Assembly (NCBI GenBank): GCA_964370165.1
Contig: CAYJIG010000045.1
Coordinates: 1-16,235 of the forward strand
DNA from: JAAYCI01 sp964370165
GTDB lineage: Bacteria; Bacillota; Clostridia; Oscillospirales; Ruminococcaceae
Direction: 5' to 3'
Length of the DNA stretch: 16,235 nucleotides
A model generated the notes under the pieces. It did no database searches, was not told where the DNA came from, and worked only from the letters and a program-made list of their open reading frames with translations. Both the position numbers and the translations under genes were made by a program. Numbering within the stretch: position 1 is the first letter of the stretch; each line of letters begins with the position of its first letter. Shown piece after piece: positions 1 through 7,050 of this stretch.

Positions 1-712
1 CATCAATGCGCACAGATGAATAATACTTAAGTGCACGACCACCGGCTGTTACTTCGGGGTTACCGTATGTCACGCCTACTTTTTCACGTAGCTGATTGAT
101 AAACACGCATACAGTGCCTGTTTTTCCTATAACACCTGTTAGTTTTCTAAGCGCTTGGCTCATAAGTCTTGCCTGCAGGCCTACATGAGAGTCGCCCATC
201 TCGCCCACAATCTCTGCTTTCGGCACCATGGCCGCCACACTATCGATAACAATAGCATCAATCGCACCACTGCGTACCAGCGCCTCGGTGATTTCCAACG
301 CCTGCTCGCCAGTATCAGGCTGGCTTACCAGCATTTCGTCAGTATTCACGCCCAGAGCCTGCGCATAACTGGGGTCAAGAGCATGTTCCACGTCGATAAA
401 CGCTACCTCGCCGTCATTTTTTTGTGCTTGCGCCAAAACATGCAACGCCAACGTGGTTTTGCCGCTGGATTCCGGCCCAAAAATCTCTATCACACGACCA
501 CGTGGCAAGCCGCCTACACCCAGCGCCGCGTCAAGTGAAATGGAGCCGGTGGGAATAGCATCCACCTGCATAGCCACGTTTTGACCCATCTTCATTACAG
601 CACCCTTGCCAAATGTTTTTTCAATATGAGCAAGAGCTGTTTCAAGTGCTACTTTTTTATTGTTTTGTGCCGCTTTCACCGGGGTTGATGGTACTGTCTT
701 TTTCTCTGCCAT
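1..712 (-). CDS. recA: RecA recombinase, N-terminal 237 residues (3' end beyond the window)
   Basis: RecA is the ATP-dependent strand-exchange protein of homologous recombination and the co-protease that triggers the SOS response in the cytoplasm. The visible part starts MAEKKTVPST and shows the family signatures in order: Walker A GPESSGKT at residues 79-86, the Walker B region IDAIVIDSVAAMVP at about 151-164, the L1-region segment EIVGEMGDSHVGLQAR at 167-182, and FINQLREKVGVTYGNPE at about 204-220. The frame is open to base 1, so roughly the last third is missing. The start is ATG at 710-712, preceded by AAGGAGG at 719-725 with a 6-nt spacer. Only 29 bases separate it from the stop of the acidic-tailed membrane protein, with no promoter or terminator visible between them, so the two are probably co-transcribed. 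I see no DinR/LexA-type box (GAAC-N4-GTTC) in that gap. Identification is certain; the operon is inferred. Confidence 0.98.
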   Translation of the reverse strand, partial: MAEKKTVPSTPVKAAQNNKKVALETALAHIEKTFGKGAVMKMGQNVAMQVDAIPTGSISLDAALGVGGLPRGRVIEIFGPESSGKTTLALHVLAQAQKNDGEVAFIDVEHALDPSYAQALGVNTDEMLVSQPDTGEQALEITEALVRSGAIDAIVIDSVAAMVPKAEIVGEMGDSHVGLQARLMSQALRKLTGVIGKTGTVCVFINQLREKVGVTYGNPEVTAGGRALKYYSSVRID

Positions 713-718
713 AATCTT

Positions 719-725
719 CCTCCTT
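719..725 (-). promoter_or_regulatory. Strong ribosome binding site of recA
   Basis: AAGGAGG on the minus strand lies 6 nt before the recA ATG and just after the stop of the upstream gene. It fixes the recA start and supports translation of recA from a shared transcript. Confidence 0.85.
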
Positions 726-741
726 AATACATATATGCCTT

Positions 742-3221
742 TTAATCACTTTGTTCTTCATCTTTACTCACACTATCAAAATCCCATTCTTTAACACGAG
801 TATTTACGGCTGCATCAATTTCAAGTTCAAACAACAACCTGTCTAGCCGCGATAATTTAGGTACACCCGGATGTAACTCTTCTTCATCCTTAGGTTTTTC
901 TTCATCAAAAGTATCTTCTGCCGGTTCCTGCACCTCTCTTATGTCAGCTGCTGGAACCTCTTGCACCGTGTACACTTCTTGCATCTCGTGCACTTCTTNN
1001 NNNNNNNNNNNNNNNNNNNNNNNNNNNNNNNNNNNNNNNNNNNNNNNNNNNNNNNNNNNNNNNNNNNNNNNNNNNNNNNNNNNNNNNNNNNNNNNNNNGA
1101 TTTTCTCGTTCTTCTTGGTCTTCTCGTTCTTCTTGTTCTTCTTGATCTTCTTGGTCTTCTTGATCTTCTCGTTCTTCTTGATTTTCTCGTTCTTCTTGGT
1201 CTTCTCGTTCTTCTTGTTCTTCTTGATCTTCTTGATCTTCTTGATTTTCTTGGTCTTCATATACTTCCTGCTTTTCTTCAGCAAAGAAATCTTCTAAAGC
1301 TACTTCTTCAAATTGTGGCTCTACAAGATCTTCTTGCGCTTTCTGCTCTTCTTCGGCATCAGAAACTTCTACAGCAATTTCTTCAACTTGCGATTCCACA
1401 AAGTCTTCTTGCGTTTCCTGCTCTTCTTCTGTAAAGAAATCTTCTACAGTCTGCTCTTGCGACGGTTCTGTTTTCACTTCTTCGTATGCATCTTCGGCAA
1501 AAAGCATTTCTACAACAGGCTCTTNNNNNNNNNNNNNNNNNNNNNNNNNNNNNNNNNNNNNNNNNNNNNNNNNNNNNNNNNNNNNNNNNNNNNNNNNNNN
1601 NNNNNNNNNNNNNNNNNNNNNNNNCTTCAGGCTCTTCTTCAGGCTCTTCTTCAGGCTCTTCTTCAGGCTCTTCTTCAGGCTCTTCTTCAGGTTCTTCTTC
1701 AAAAAATGTTTCTTCGGTATCAGAAGCTTCTGCATCGACTTCTTCAACTTGTGGCTCCACAAAGTCTTCTTGCGTTTCTTGCACGTCCTGTACTTCTTCG
1801 TCTGGTTTTTCAGTAGCAGTTTCCGCCATGTCATTCTGTACAACATCAGGTGTAGCATCAGGTACAACATCTACGGCCTGATCATCATGTGCCACATTAT
1901 CTTCCGGCGCCGGCATATTCATCACATTGAAACTTTGTGGAGTAATAACTTGCTTTTTAGATGTACTTTCTACCACTTTTCCATATGATTTCGCCGTGAA
2001 AATCCCAAACGAATCGGGCGACGCTTCCAGTGCACACAGCAAAATTATCGGTATAAAAATAATAGTTTGTTCAAACTCTATCCCGCCTAAAAACACTGTC
2101 AAAAACACGCCCATCATCGCCACTCTGGCAAAGCTAAGTGCATTATTTTCTCGCAAATACGCTTTTTGTGACGCCACTGCCATCCACACAAACAACGATA
2201 TATATATCGCTATCGATACAGCTACCATCGCCATGTGTTCATTTATTTGAATCAATGAGTGCTTTACTTCCGGTAAGATAATATTATTACCATCTGCAAT
2301 AATACCATTGCTATAAAAAAGCAACAATCCGCATACTATCGCAAAAACTATCATTCCCAGCGGTAACATTGTAAGCCTTGATCTACCTCGAAGCAGTAAA
2401 ATCGCATCTAGGCATATCGCCATCCATAGTATCAAGATGCTTAGTGTCATCCATGCGCCGACTGCCGCTACCAATGACAACAAAACAAATTGCAATGCCG
2501 CTTTTTTTCCTTCTTGCATTCGATAACTTCTTCGAGTGCGTATCCATAGCCATAAAATAGCAATCGGTATCTTTATCGCTAAAATATTTAATGGTGCTAT
2601 TAAAAATAAAGGTATCAGTAAAAAGGAAAATACTACTGTATATATCGCTTTTTTAGCACCAAAAACTCGCCTTGAACAAAAATACATTAGCATCACGGCA
2701 CTAAGCACAAGTACTTCAATCATCGCCACAAGTATCGGCCAAAAATCTGACACGCCCAACATGTTGAGCACTGTGAAAATCATGCACAGCGCTGCATATA
2801 AGCTTTTATAGCTCCATGTGCTTTGCACGAATATTCCCGGCTGTACATTGTTCTGCACATATTCTTTTGCAGAATTATATATCATTCCTACGTCTGTTTG
2901 TGGCAATGGTTCCCGAAGTAAAGTATATCCTGCCCACGCCTGCAATCCGGCAAACAGTGTCAACAACAATATCACTGCTACTACTTCCGAGGCTTTTTTT
3001 GGTGTCGGTAACATCGCCATAAGCAAAAACAACAAACAGCTTGCAATCACACCGCCAATGGATGCCGCTGCAACTCCCGTCCAACTGAACGTATCACCAA
3101 TAACCGTGTTTGAAAAAAACGACAAAAATGCAACACTAAAATATAGTACAACAAAAAGTCTGTTGAACACTTTATAAAACTGTACTGTATTCGACTGCAG
3201 TTGCTTTTGCTGATTTTTCAT
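742..3221 (-). CDS. Polytopic membrane protein (GT-C-like) with long acidic repeat tail, interrupted by two assembly gaps
   Basis: I do not recognise this as a named gene. About 400 N-terminal residues form a membrane domain with roughly ten to twelve hydrophobic segments. After the first three comes a loop with TDVGMIYNSAKEY, which resembles the first extracytoplasmic loop of GT-C type (mannosyltransferase-like) membrane enzymes; this is a weak likeness. Then comes a very acidic tail: tandem EEPE, degenerate modules around QEDFVEPQVEE, and an E/D/Q/R-rich stretch with a 27-residue period. It ends in a less repetitive segment with SRLDRLLFELEIDAAV. Two runs of exactly 100 N (1525-1624 and 999-1098) break it; the frame differs on each side, but visible coding bases total 2280, exactly 760 codons, so it reads as one gene of 759 residues plus the missing parts. 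I chose ATG at 3221 (GAGG 6 nt upstream); TTG at 3227 lies directly on GAGG. It follows the rpoC terminator and probably shares a transcript with recA. Confidence 0.75.
999..1098. other. Assembly gap (100 N) in the acidic tail
   Basis: Exactly 100 Ns, typical of a placeholder of unknown true size. It sits inside the E/D/Q/R-rich repeat, so the assembly probably broke on the repeat. To keep the flanking frames joined, the true missing length should be a multiple of 3, not 100. Confidence 0.95.
1099..1252 (-). repeat. 81-bp (27-residue) tandem repeat coding for an E/D/Q/R-rich tail
   Basis: The plus-strand word GATTTTCTCGTTCTTCTTGG begins at 1099 and again at 1180, a period of 81 bp. The first ~54 bases of the two copies are identical before they diverge. 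In protein terms a 27-residue unit is repeated, itself built from QEDQ, QEEQ and QEERED words. The second copy is partial, and the array runs directly into the 999-1098 gap, so more copies may be hidden there. Confidence 0.85.
1525..1624. other. Assembly gap (100 N) in the EEPE repeat
   Basis: Exactly 100 Ns. The base word CAGGCTCTT stands immediately to the left and CTTCAGGCTCTT units immediately to the right, so the gap lies inside the 12-bp array. The unit number is unknown and the true missing length should be a multiple of 3. Confidence 0.95.
1625..1696 (-). repeat. 12-bp tandem repeat coding for (EEPE)n
   Basis: Six head-to-tail copies of plus-strand CTTCAGGCTCTT; the sixth has GTT in place of GCT. 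In the minus frame each copy gives E-E-P-E. Near-identity at DNA level, including synonymous positions, points to recent expansion. The array enters the 1525-1624 gap. Confidence 0.95.
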
Positions 3222-3325
3222 AATCAACCTCGTCCGTCTTCCCAGCCATAAATCGGTTTGTTTAGGCTAGGTTAAGCCGGAATAAATTCAAATCTATCGT
3301 ACTTTTATTGATAAAAATACGCACC

Positions 3326-3354
3326 AAACGGCGGAAGCATGGCTCCCGCCGTTT
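3326..3354 (-). terminator. Intrinsic terminator hairpin after rpoC
   Basis: On the minus strand the arms AAACGGCGGGAGC and GCTTCCGCCGTTT form a 13-bp stem (one G-U pair) with a CAT loop. The T-rich stretch (TATTTTTATC) begins about 7 nt after the stem rather than directly, so it is strong as a hairpin but imperfect as a classical terminator. It ends about 77 nt after the rpoC stop and separates rpoBC from the membrane protein-recA pair. Confidence 0.7.
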
Positions 3355-3363
3355 TGTACGTAC

Positions 3364-3399
3364 ATTCAAACCATCATATGAACATTTCTCGGTTTGAAT
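3364..3399. repeat. 9-bp perfect inverted repeat in the rpoC 3' region
   Basis: ATTCAAACC (3364-3372) and GGTTTGAAT (3391-3399) are exact complements 18 bases apart, between the rpoC stop and the terminator hairpin. The 10-bp palindrome TGTACGTACA (3355-3364) lies beside it. In RNA this would be a hairpin with a large loop; the role is unknown. Confidence 0.7.
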
Positions 3400-3430
3400 A
3401 CACGCATCAAAGCCTTACAGCCCGGCGCTT

Positions 3431-6400
3431 TTACATACCGTAGTATTGTTCGTCCTCAGATACCAGCAATTCTTCAACTTCGGGAATACCAGTGCCTGCA
3501 GGTATCAATTTACCTATAATAACATTTTCTTTCAGGCCCAAGAGCGGATCTACCTTGCCTTTAATTGCCGCATCGGTGAGCACGCGTGTGGTTTCCTGGA
3601 ATGACGCTGCCGACAAGAAGCTATCTGTAGCCAAAGCTGCCTTAGTGATACCCAAAAGTACCGGTGTATAGCTTGCTTCTTTCAAGTCGGTTTCGCCTGC
3701 AGCAATGCGTTCTTTGACGTTTTCATTGCGTCTAAGCACCTCTGCACGATCTGACAAATTAGCTTCCAAAAGACCGGTAGAGCCTGCATCTGTCACACGT
3801 ACTTTGCGCATCATTTGACGTACGATTACCTCTATGTGCTTGTCGTTAATATCAACACCTTGTTGACGATAAACACTCTGCACTTCTTTTATGAGATAAT
3901 TTTCTACCGCTGTAACGCCTTTGATTGCCAAAATATCGTGTAGGTAAGCATGTCCTTCGGTAATCATATCACCAAACTGCAACGTATCGCCTTCTTTTAC
4001 GCGAATGCGCTGTCCAAAAGGAATAAGGTAACTTTTTTCTATCTCTTGGCCTAGCTCGTCCACGCCGTTTACTACTATATGACGGTTTTTCTTGGTGTCA
4101 TCAATACGCACAACACCTGAAATCTCTGTCATGATTGCCGAAGACTTAGGTCTGCGTGCCTCAAACAATTCTTCTACATGAGGCAAACCTTGAGTAATAT
4201 CATCGGCTGATGCAACACCGCCGGTATGGAAAGTACGCATGGTCAGCTGTGTGCCCGGCTCACCGATTGACTGAGCTGCAATAATACCCACTGCCTCGCC
4301 CAAACCTACAGGCAAGCCGTTTGCAAGGTTTGCACCGTAGCATTTTGCGCAAGCACCTTGTGATGCCTGGCAAGTAAGCACACTGCGAAGCTCGACCTCA
4401 GTAATGCCTGAGCTCACCACGAGATTAGCGTCATCTTCGTTCATCATGGTGTCTTTTGTTACCAAAACTTTACCTGTTTCGGGATGCTTGATATTTTCCA
4501 CCGGATAACGGCCTATCAGACGCTCTGCCAAAGGCTCGATAACAGAATCTCCGTCCGCTACAATATCCGCCACCATAATGCCTTTTTCGGCACGGCAATC
4601 ATCTTCGCGAATGATAACATCTTGAGAAACGTCTACCAAACGACGTGTCAGGTATCCTGATTCTGCTGTACGAAGCGCTGTATCGGCAAGGCCTTTACGT
4701 GCACCACGAGATGCAATAAAGTATTCCAGAATGTTTAGGCCTTCACGATAGTTTGCACGAATAGGAATCTCAATCGTTTTACCCGAGGTATTTGCAATAA
4801 GGCCACGCATACCCGCCAGCTGACGAATCTGCTGCATGCTACCACGAGCACCGGAGTCCGCCATCATGAATATCGGGTTGTTCACATCGAGGTTGTCTTC
4901 CAAGGCTTTTGATACCTCGGTAGTGGTTTTTTCCCACACACTCAAGATGCCTTTTAAGCGCTCGTCGTTAGATATAAGACCTTTATTATATTGTTTTTCC
5001 ACTTTCAGAACAGCTTCATCCGCTTCTTTTATCAGCTCGGCTTTACGCGGCGGAATAACCGCATCAGATACCGCAACTGTGAGGCCGGACAATGTGGAAT
5101 ATTTAAAGCCTTGCGCCTTGATTTTATCAAGAACACGTGAGGTCACGTCGGTACCGTGGCGCTGGATGCAACGATCAATGATATCTCCCATTTTCTTCTT
5201 GCTGACAAGAAAATCCACTTCCAATAGGAAAGCTTTTTCAGGATCATCACGATCAACATATCCAAGGTCTTGTGGGATAGGATCATTGAACAAAATACGG
5301 CCTGCCGTAGCGTCAATAATTTTCGAGCGCATTTCACCGTTCACTTCCATAGTGCGACGCACACGGATGCGGCTGTGCAATGTAATAGAACCTTCATGAT
5401 AAGCCATGATAGCTTCATTTTCGCTTGCGAAAACTTTGCCTTCGCCTATATCACCCGGAGTTTCCATAGTCATGTAATAGCTTCCCAGCACCATATCCTG
5501 TGTGGGAACCACAACAGGCTTGCCGTCTGAAGGTTTCAGCAGGTTTTTGCTGGCCAGCATAAGGCCTTTAGCTTCTCTTTGTGCCTCTTCACTAAGCGGT
5601 ACGTGAACAGCCATCTGATCACCGTCAAAGTCGGCGTTGTAAGCAGTACACACAAGCGGATGCAGTTTCAGCGCACGACCCTCAACCAATATCGGCTCAA
5701 ACGCCTGGATGCCCAAACGGTGAAGTGTAGGTGCACGGTTTAGTAGCACTGCATGACCTTTAATCACTGTTTCTAATGAGTCCCACACCTCTGCACGGGT
5801 GCGTTCCACCATTTTACGTGCACTTTTAATGTTGTTTGCAATACCGTTTTCTACCAAATCTTTCATTACAAACGGTTTGAACAGCTCAAGCGCCATTTCT
5901 TTCGGTAGGCCACACTGATACATTTTCAGCTCGGGACCAACCACGATAACCGAACGACCGGAATAGTCCACACGTTTACCCAAAAGGTTCTGACGGAAAC
6001 GACCTTGCTTACCTTTCAGCATGTCGCTTAGACTCTTCAGCGGACGATTGTTCGGGCCTGTTACCGGACGACCTCTGCGACTATTGTCTATCAGTGCGTC
6101 CACTGCTTCTTGCAGCATACGCTTTTCGTTGCGCACAATAATATCAGGTGCGCCCAGTTCCAAAAGACGTTTCAGCCTGTTGTTACGGTTTATCACACGA
6201 CGATACAAGTCATTCAAGTCACTGGTGGCAAAACGTCCGCCGTCCAGCTGTACCATAGGACGAATATCCGGAGGAATTACCGGTATGTTGTCCATTATCA
6301 TCCATTCAGGACGGTTGCCTGAGTGACGGAACGACTCCACCACCTCAATGAGTTTCAAAATGCGTACTTTCTTTTGACCGCCGGCTTCTTCCAGCTCGTT

Positions 6401-6973
6401 GTTAAGCTTTGCGCTCATTGCGTCAAGGTCAATTTTAGCCAAAAGTTCCTGTACAGCCTCTGCACCCATGCCGGCCTGAAACTCGTCTTCATACCGCTCG
6501 CGCATATCCCAGTATTCTTTTTCGCTGAGAATTTGCTTTTCTTCCAGCGGTGTAAAGCCGGGATCGGTGACAATATAAGCTGCAAAGTACAGCACTTTTT
6601 CCAAAAGCCTTGGTGAAATATCCAGCATCAGGCCTATTCTGGAAGGAATACCTTTAAAGTACCAAATATGGCTAACGGGTGCCGCCAGCTCGATATGGCC
6701 CATGCGCTCTCTACGTACTTTTGCACGAGTTACTTCCACGCCGCAGCGCTCGCAAATTTTACCCCTTGAGCGGATACGTTTATATTTACCGCAGTTACAC
6801 TCCCAGTCTTTTGTAGGCCCAAAAATCTTTTCACAAAACAGGCCGTCACGCTCCGGTTTCAGTGTGCGATAGTTAATGGTTTCCGGTTTTTTTACTTCGC
6901 CGCTACTCCAATTTCTTACCTGCTCCGGAGAGGCAAGCCCAATTCTAATCGAATCGAATTCGTAAAAATCCAT
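3431..6973 (-). CDS. rpoC: DNA-directed RNA polymerase subunit beta'
   Basis: The beta' subunit of RNA polymerase forms, with beta, the catalytic cleft, and binds the active-site Mg ions and the sigma factor. The protein has 1180 residues, normal for Bacillota. Visible motifs: the N-terminal zinc site C59, C61, C74, C77; the clamp and sigma-binding region (about 200-340) with RFRQNLLGKRVDYSGRSVIV; the invariant catalytic NADFDGDQ at 446-453; a second zinc site with a Cys near 791 and the cluster CQASQGACAKC near 870-880; and the trigger-loop segment GIIAAQSIGEPGTQLTMRT just after it. It begins with ATG at 6971-6973, with a modest AAAGGG upstream. It follows rpoB by 77 bases with no terminator, as a normal rpoBC pair. 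Downstream there are no rpsL, rpsG or fusA genes, which often follow rpoC; a hairpin terminator comes instead. Confidence 0.99.
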   Translation of the reverse strand: MDFYEFDSIRIGLASPEQVRNWSSGEVKKPETINYRTLKPERDGLFCEKIFGPTKDWECNCGKYKRIRSRGKICERCGVEVTRAKVRRERMGHIELAAPVSHIWYFKGIPSRIGLMLDISPRLLEKVLYFAAYIVTDPGFTPLEEKQILSEKEYWDMRERYEDEFQAGMGAEAVQELLAKIDLDAMSAKLNNELEEAGGQKKVRILKLIEVVESFRHSGNRPEWMIMDNIPVIPPDIRPMVQLDGGRFATSDLNDLYRRVINRNNRLKRLLELGAPDIIVRNEKRMLQEAVDALIDNSRRGRPVTGPNNRPLKSLSDMLKGKQGRFRQNLLGKRVDYSGRSVIVVGPELKMYQCGLPKEMALELFKPFVMKDLVENGIANNIKSARKMVERTRAEVWDSLETVIKGHAVLLNRAPTLHRLGIQAFEPILVEGRALKLHPLVCTAYNADFDGDQMAVHVPLSEEAQREAKGLMLASKNLLKPSDGKPVVVPTQDMVLGSYYMTMETPGDIGEGKVFASENEAIMAYHEGSITLHSRIRVRRTMEVNGEMRSKIIDATAGRILFNDPIPQDLGYVDRDDPEKAFLLEVDFLVSKKKMGDIIDRCIQRHGTDVTSRVLDKIKAQGFKYSTLSGLTVAVSDAVIPPRKAELIKEADEAVLKVEKQYNKGLISNDERLKGILSVWEKTTTEVSKALEDNLDVNNPIFMMADSGARGSMQQIRQLAGMRGLIANTSGKTIEIPIRANYREGLNILEYFIASRGARKGLADTALRTAESGYLTRRLVDVSQDVIIREDDCRAEKGIMVADIVADGDSVIEPLAERLIGRYPVENIKHPETGKVLVTKDTMMNEDDANLVVSSGITEVELRSVLTCQASQGACAKCYGANLANGLPVGLGEAVGIIAAQSIGEPGTQLTMRTFHTGGVASADDITQGLPHVEELFEARRPKSSAIMTEISGVVRIDDTKKNRHIVVNGVDELGQEIEKSYLIPFGQRIRVKEGDTLQFGDMITEGHAYLHDILAIKGVTAVENYLIKEVQSVYRQQGVDINDKHIEVIVRQMMRKVRVTDAGSTGLLEANLSDRAEVLRRNENVKERIAAGETDLKEASYTPVLLGITKAALATDSFLSAASFQETTRVLTDAAIKGKVDPLLGLKENVIIGKLIPAGTGIPEVEELLVSEDEQYYGM

Positions 6974-7050
6974 GCAGTTTACCCTTTCTTTGTGTTAGAG
7001 TGTTCTTTCTGAAAAGACAACCCTATTTTCTTTTTTTCAAAGCGCATTGC

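Larger units (their letters stand above)
1303..1790 (-). repeat. Three diverged copies of a QEDFVEPQVEE module in the acidic tail
   Basis: The motif occurs as QEDFVEPQVEEVDAEASD (near 1728-1775), QEDFVESQVEEIAVEVSD (near 1365-1415) and QEDLVEPQFEEVALEDFF (near 1290-1340). At DNA level the plus strand reads CTTCAACTTGTGGCTCCACA, CTTCAACTTGCGATTCCACA and CTTCAAATTGTGGCTCTACA. This is an older repeat layer than the near-identical arrays beside it. Limits are approximate, and the 1525-1624 gap lies between copies 1 and 2. Confidence 0.8.

Noticed and set aside
999..1624. Programmed frameshifts in the membrane protein gene
   Set aside because: The frame changes only at the two 100-N placeholders, so gap size error explains them; visible coding bases sum to whole codons.
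999..1696. Tandem repeats as a CRISPR array
   Set aside because: Units are contiguous, codon-phased and have no unique spacers; no cas genes are near.
941..1870. Open frames across the N gaps on both strands (plus 941-1297, 961-1434, 1313-1816; minus 944-1870 as a whole)
   Set aside because: Repetitive GAA-rich sequence keeps many frames open. Only the acidic minus-strand reading continues the membrane protein; in the 944-1870 frame only the part between the gaps (1099-1524) is real.
3228..3325. Promoter for the membrane protein-recA unit
   Set aside because: Minus-strand TTGAAT is present near 3290, but no acceptable -10 lies at the right distance, so I do not list one.
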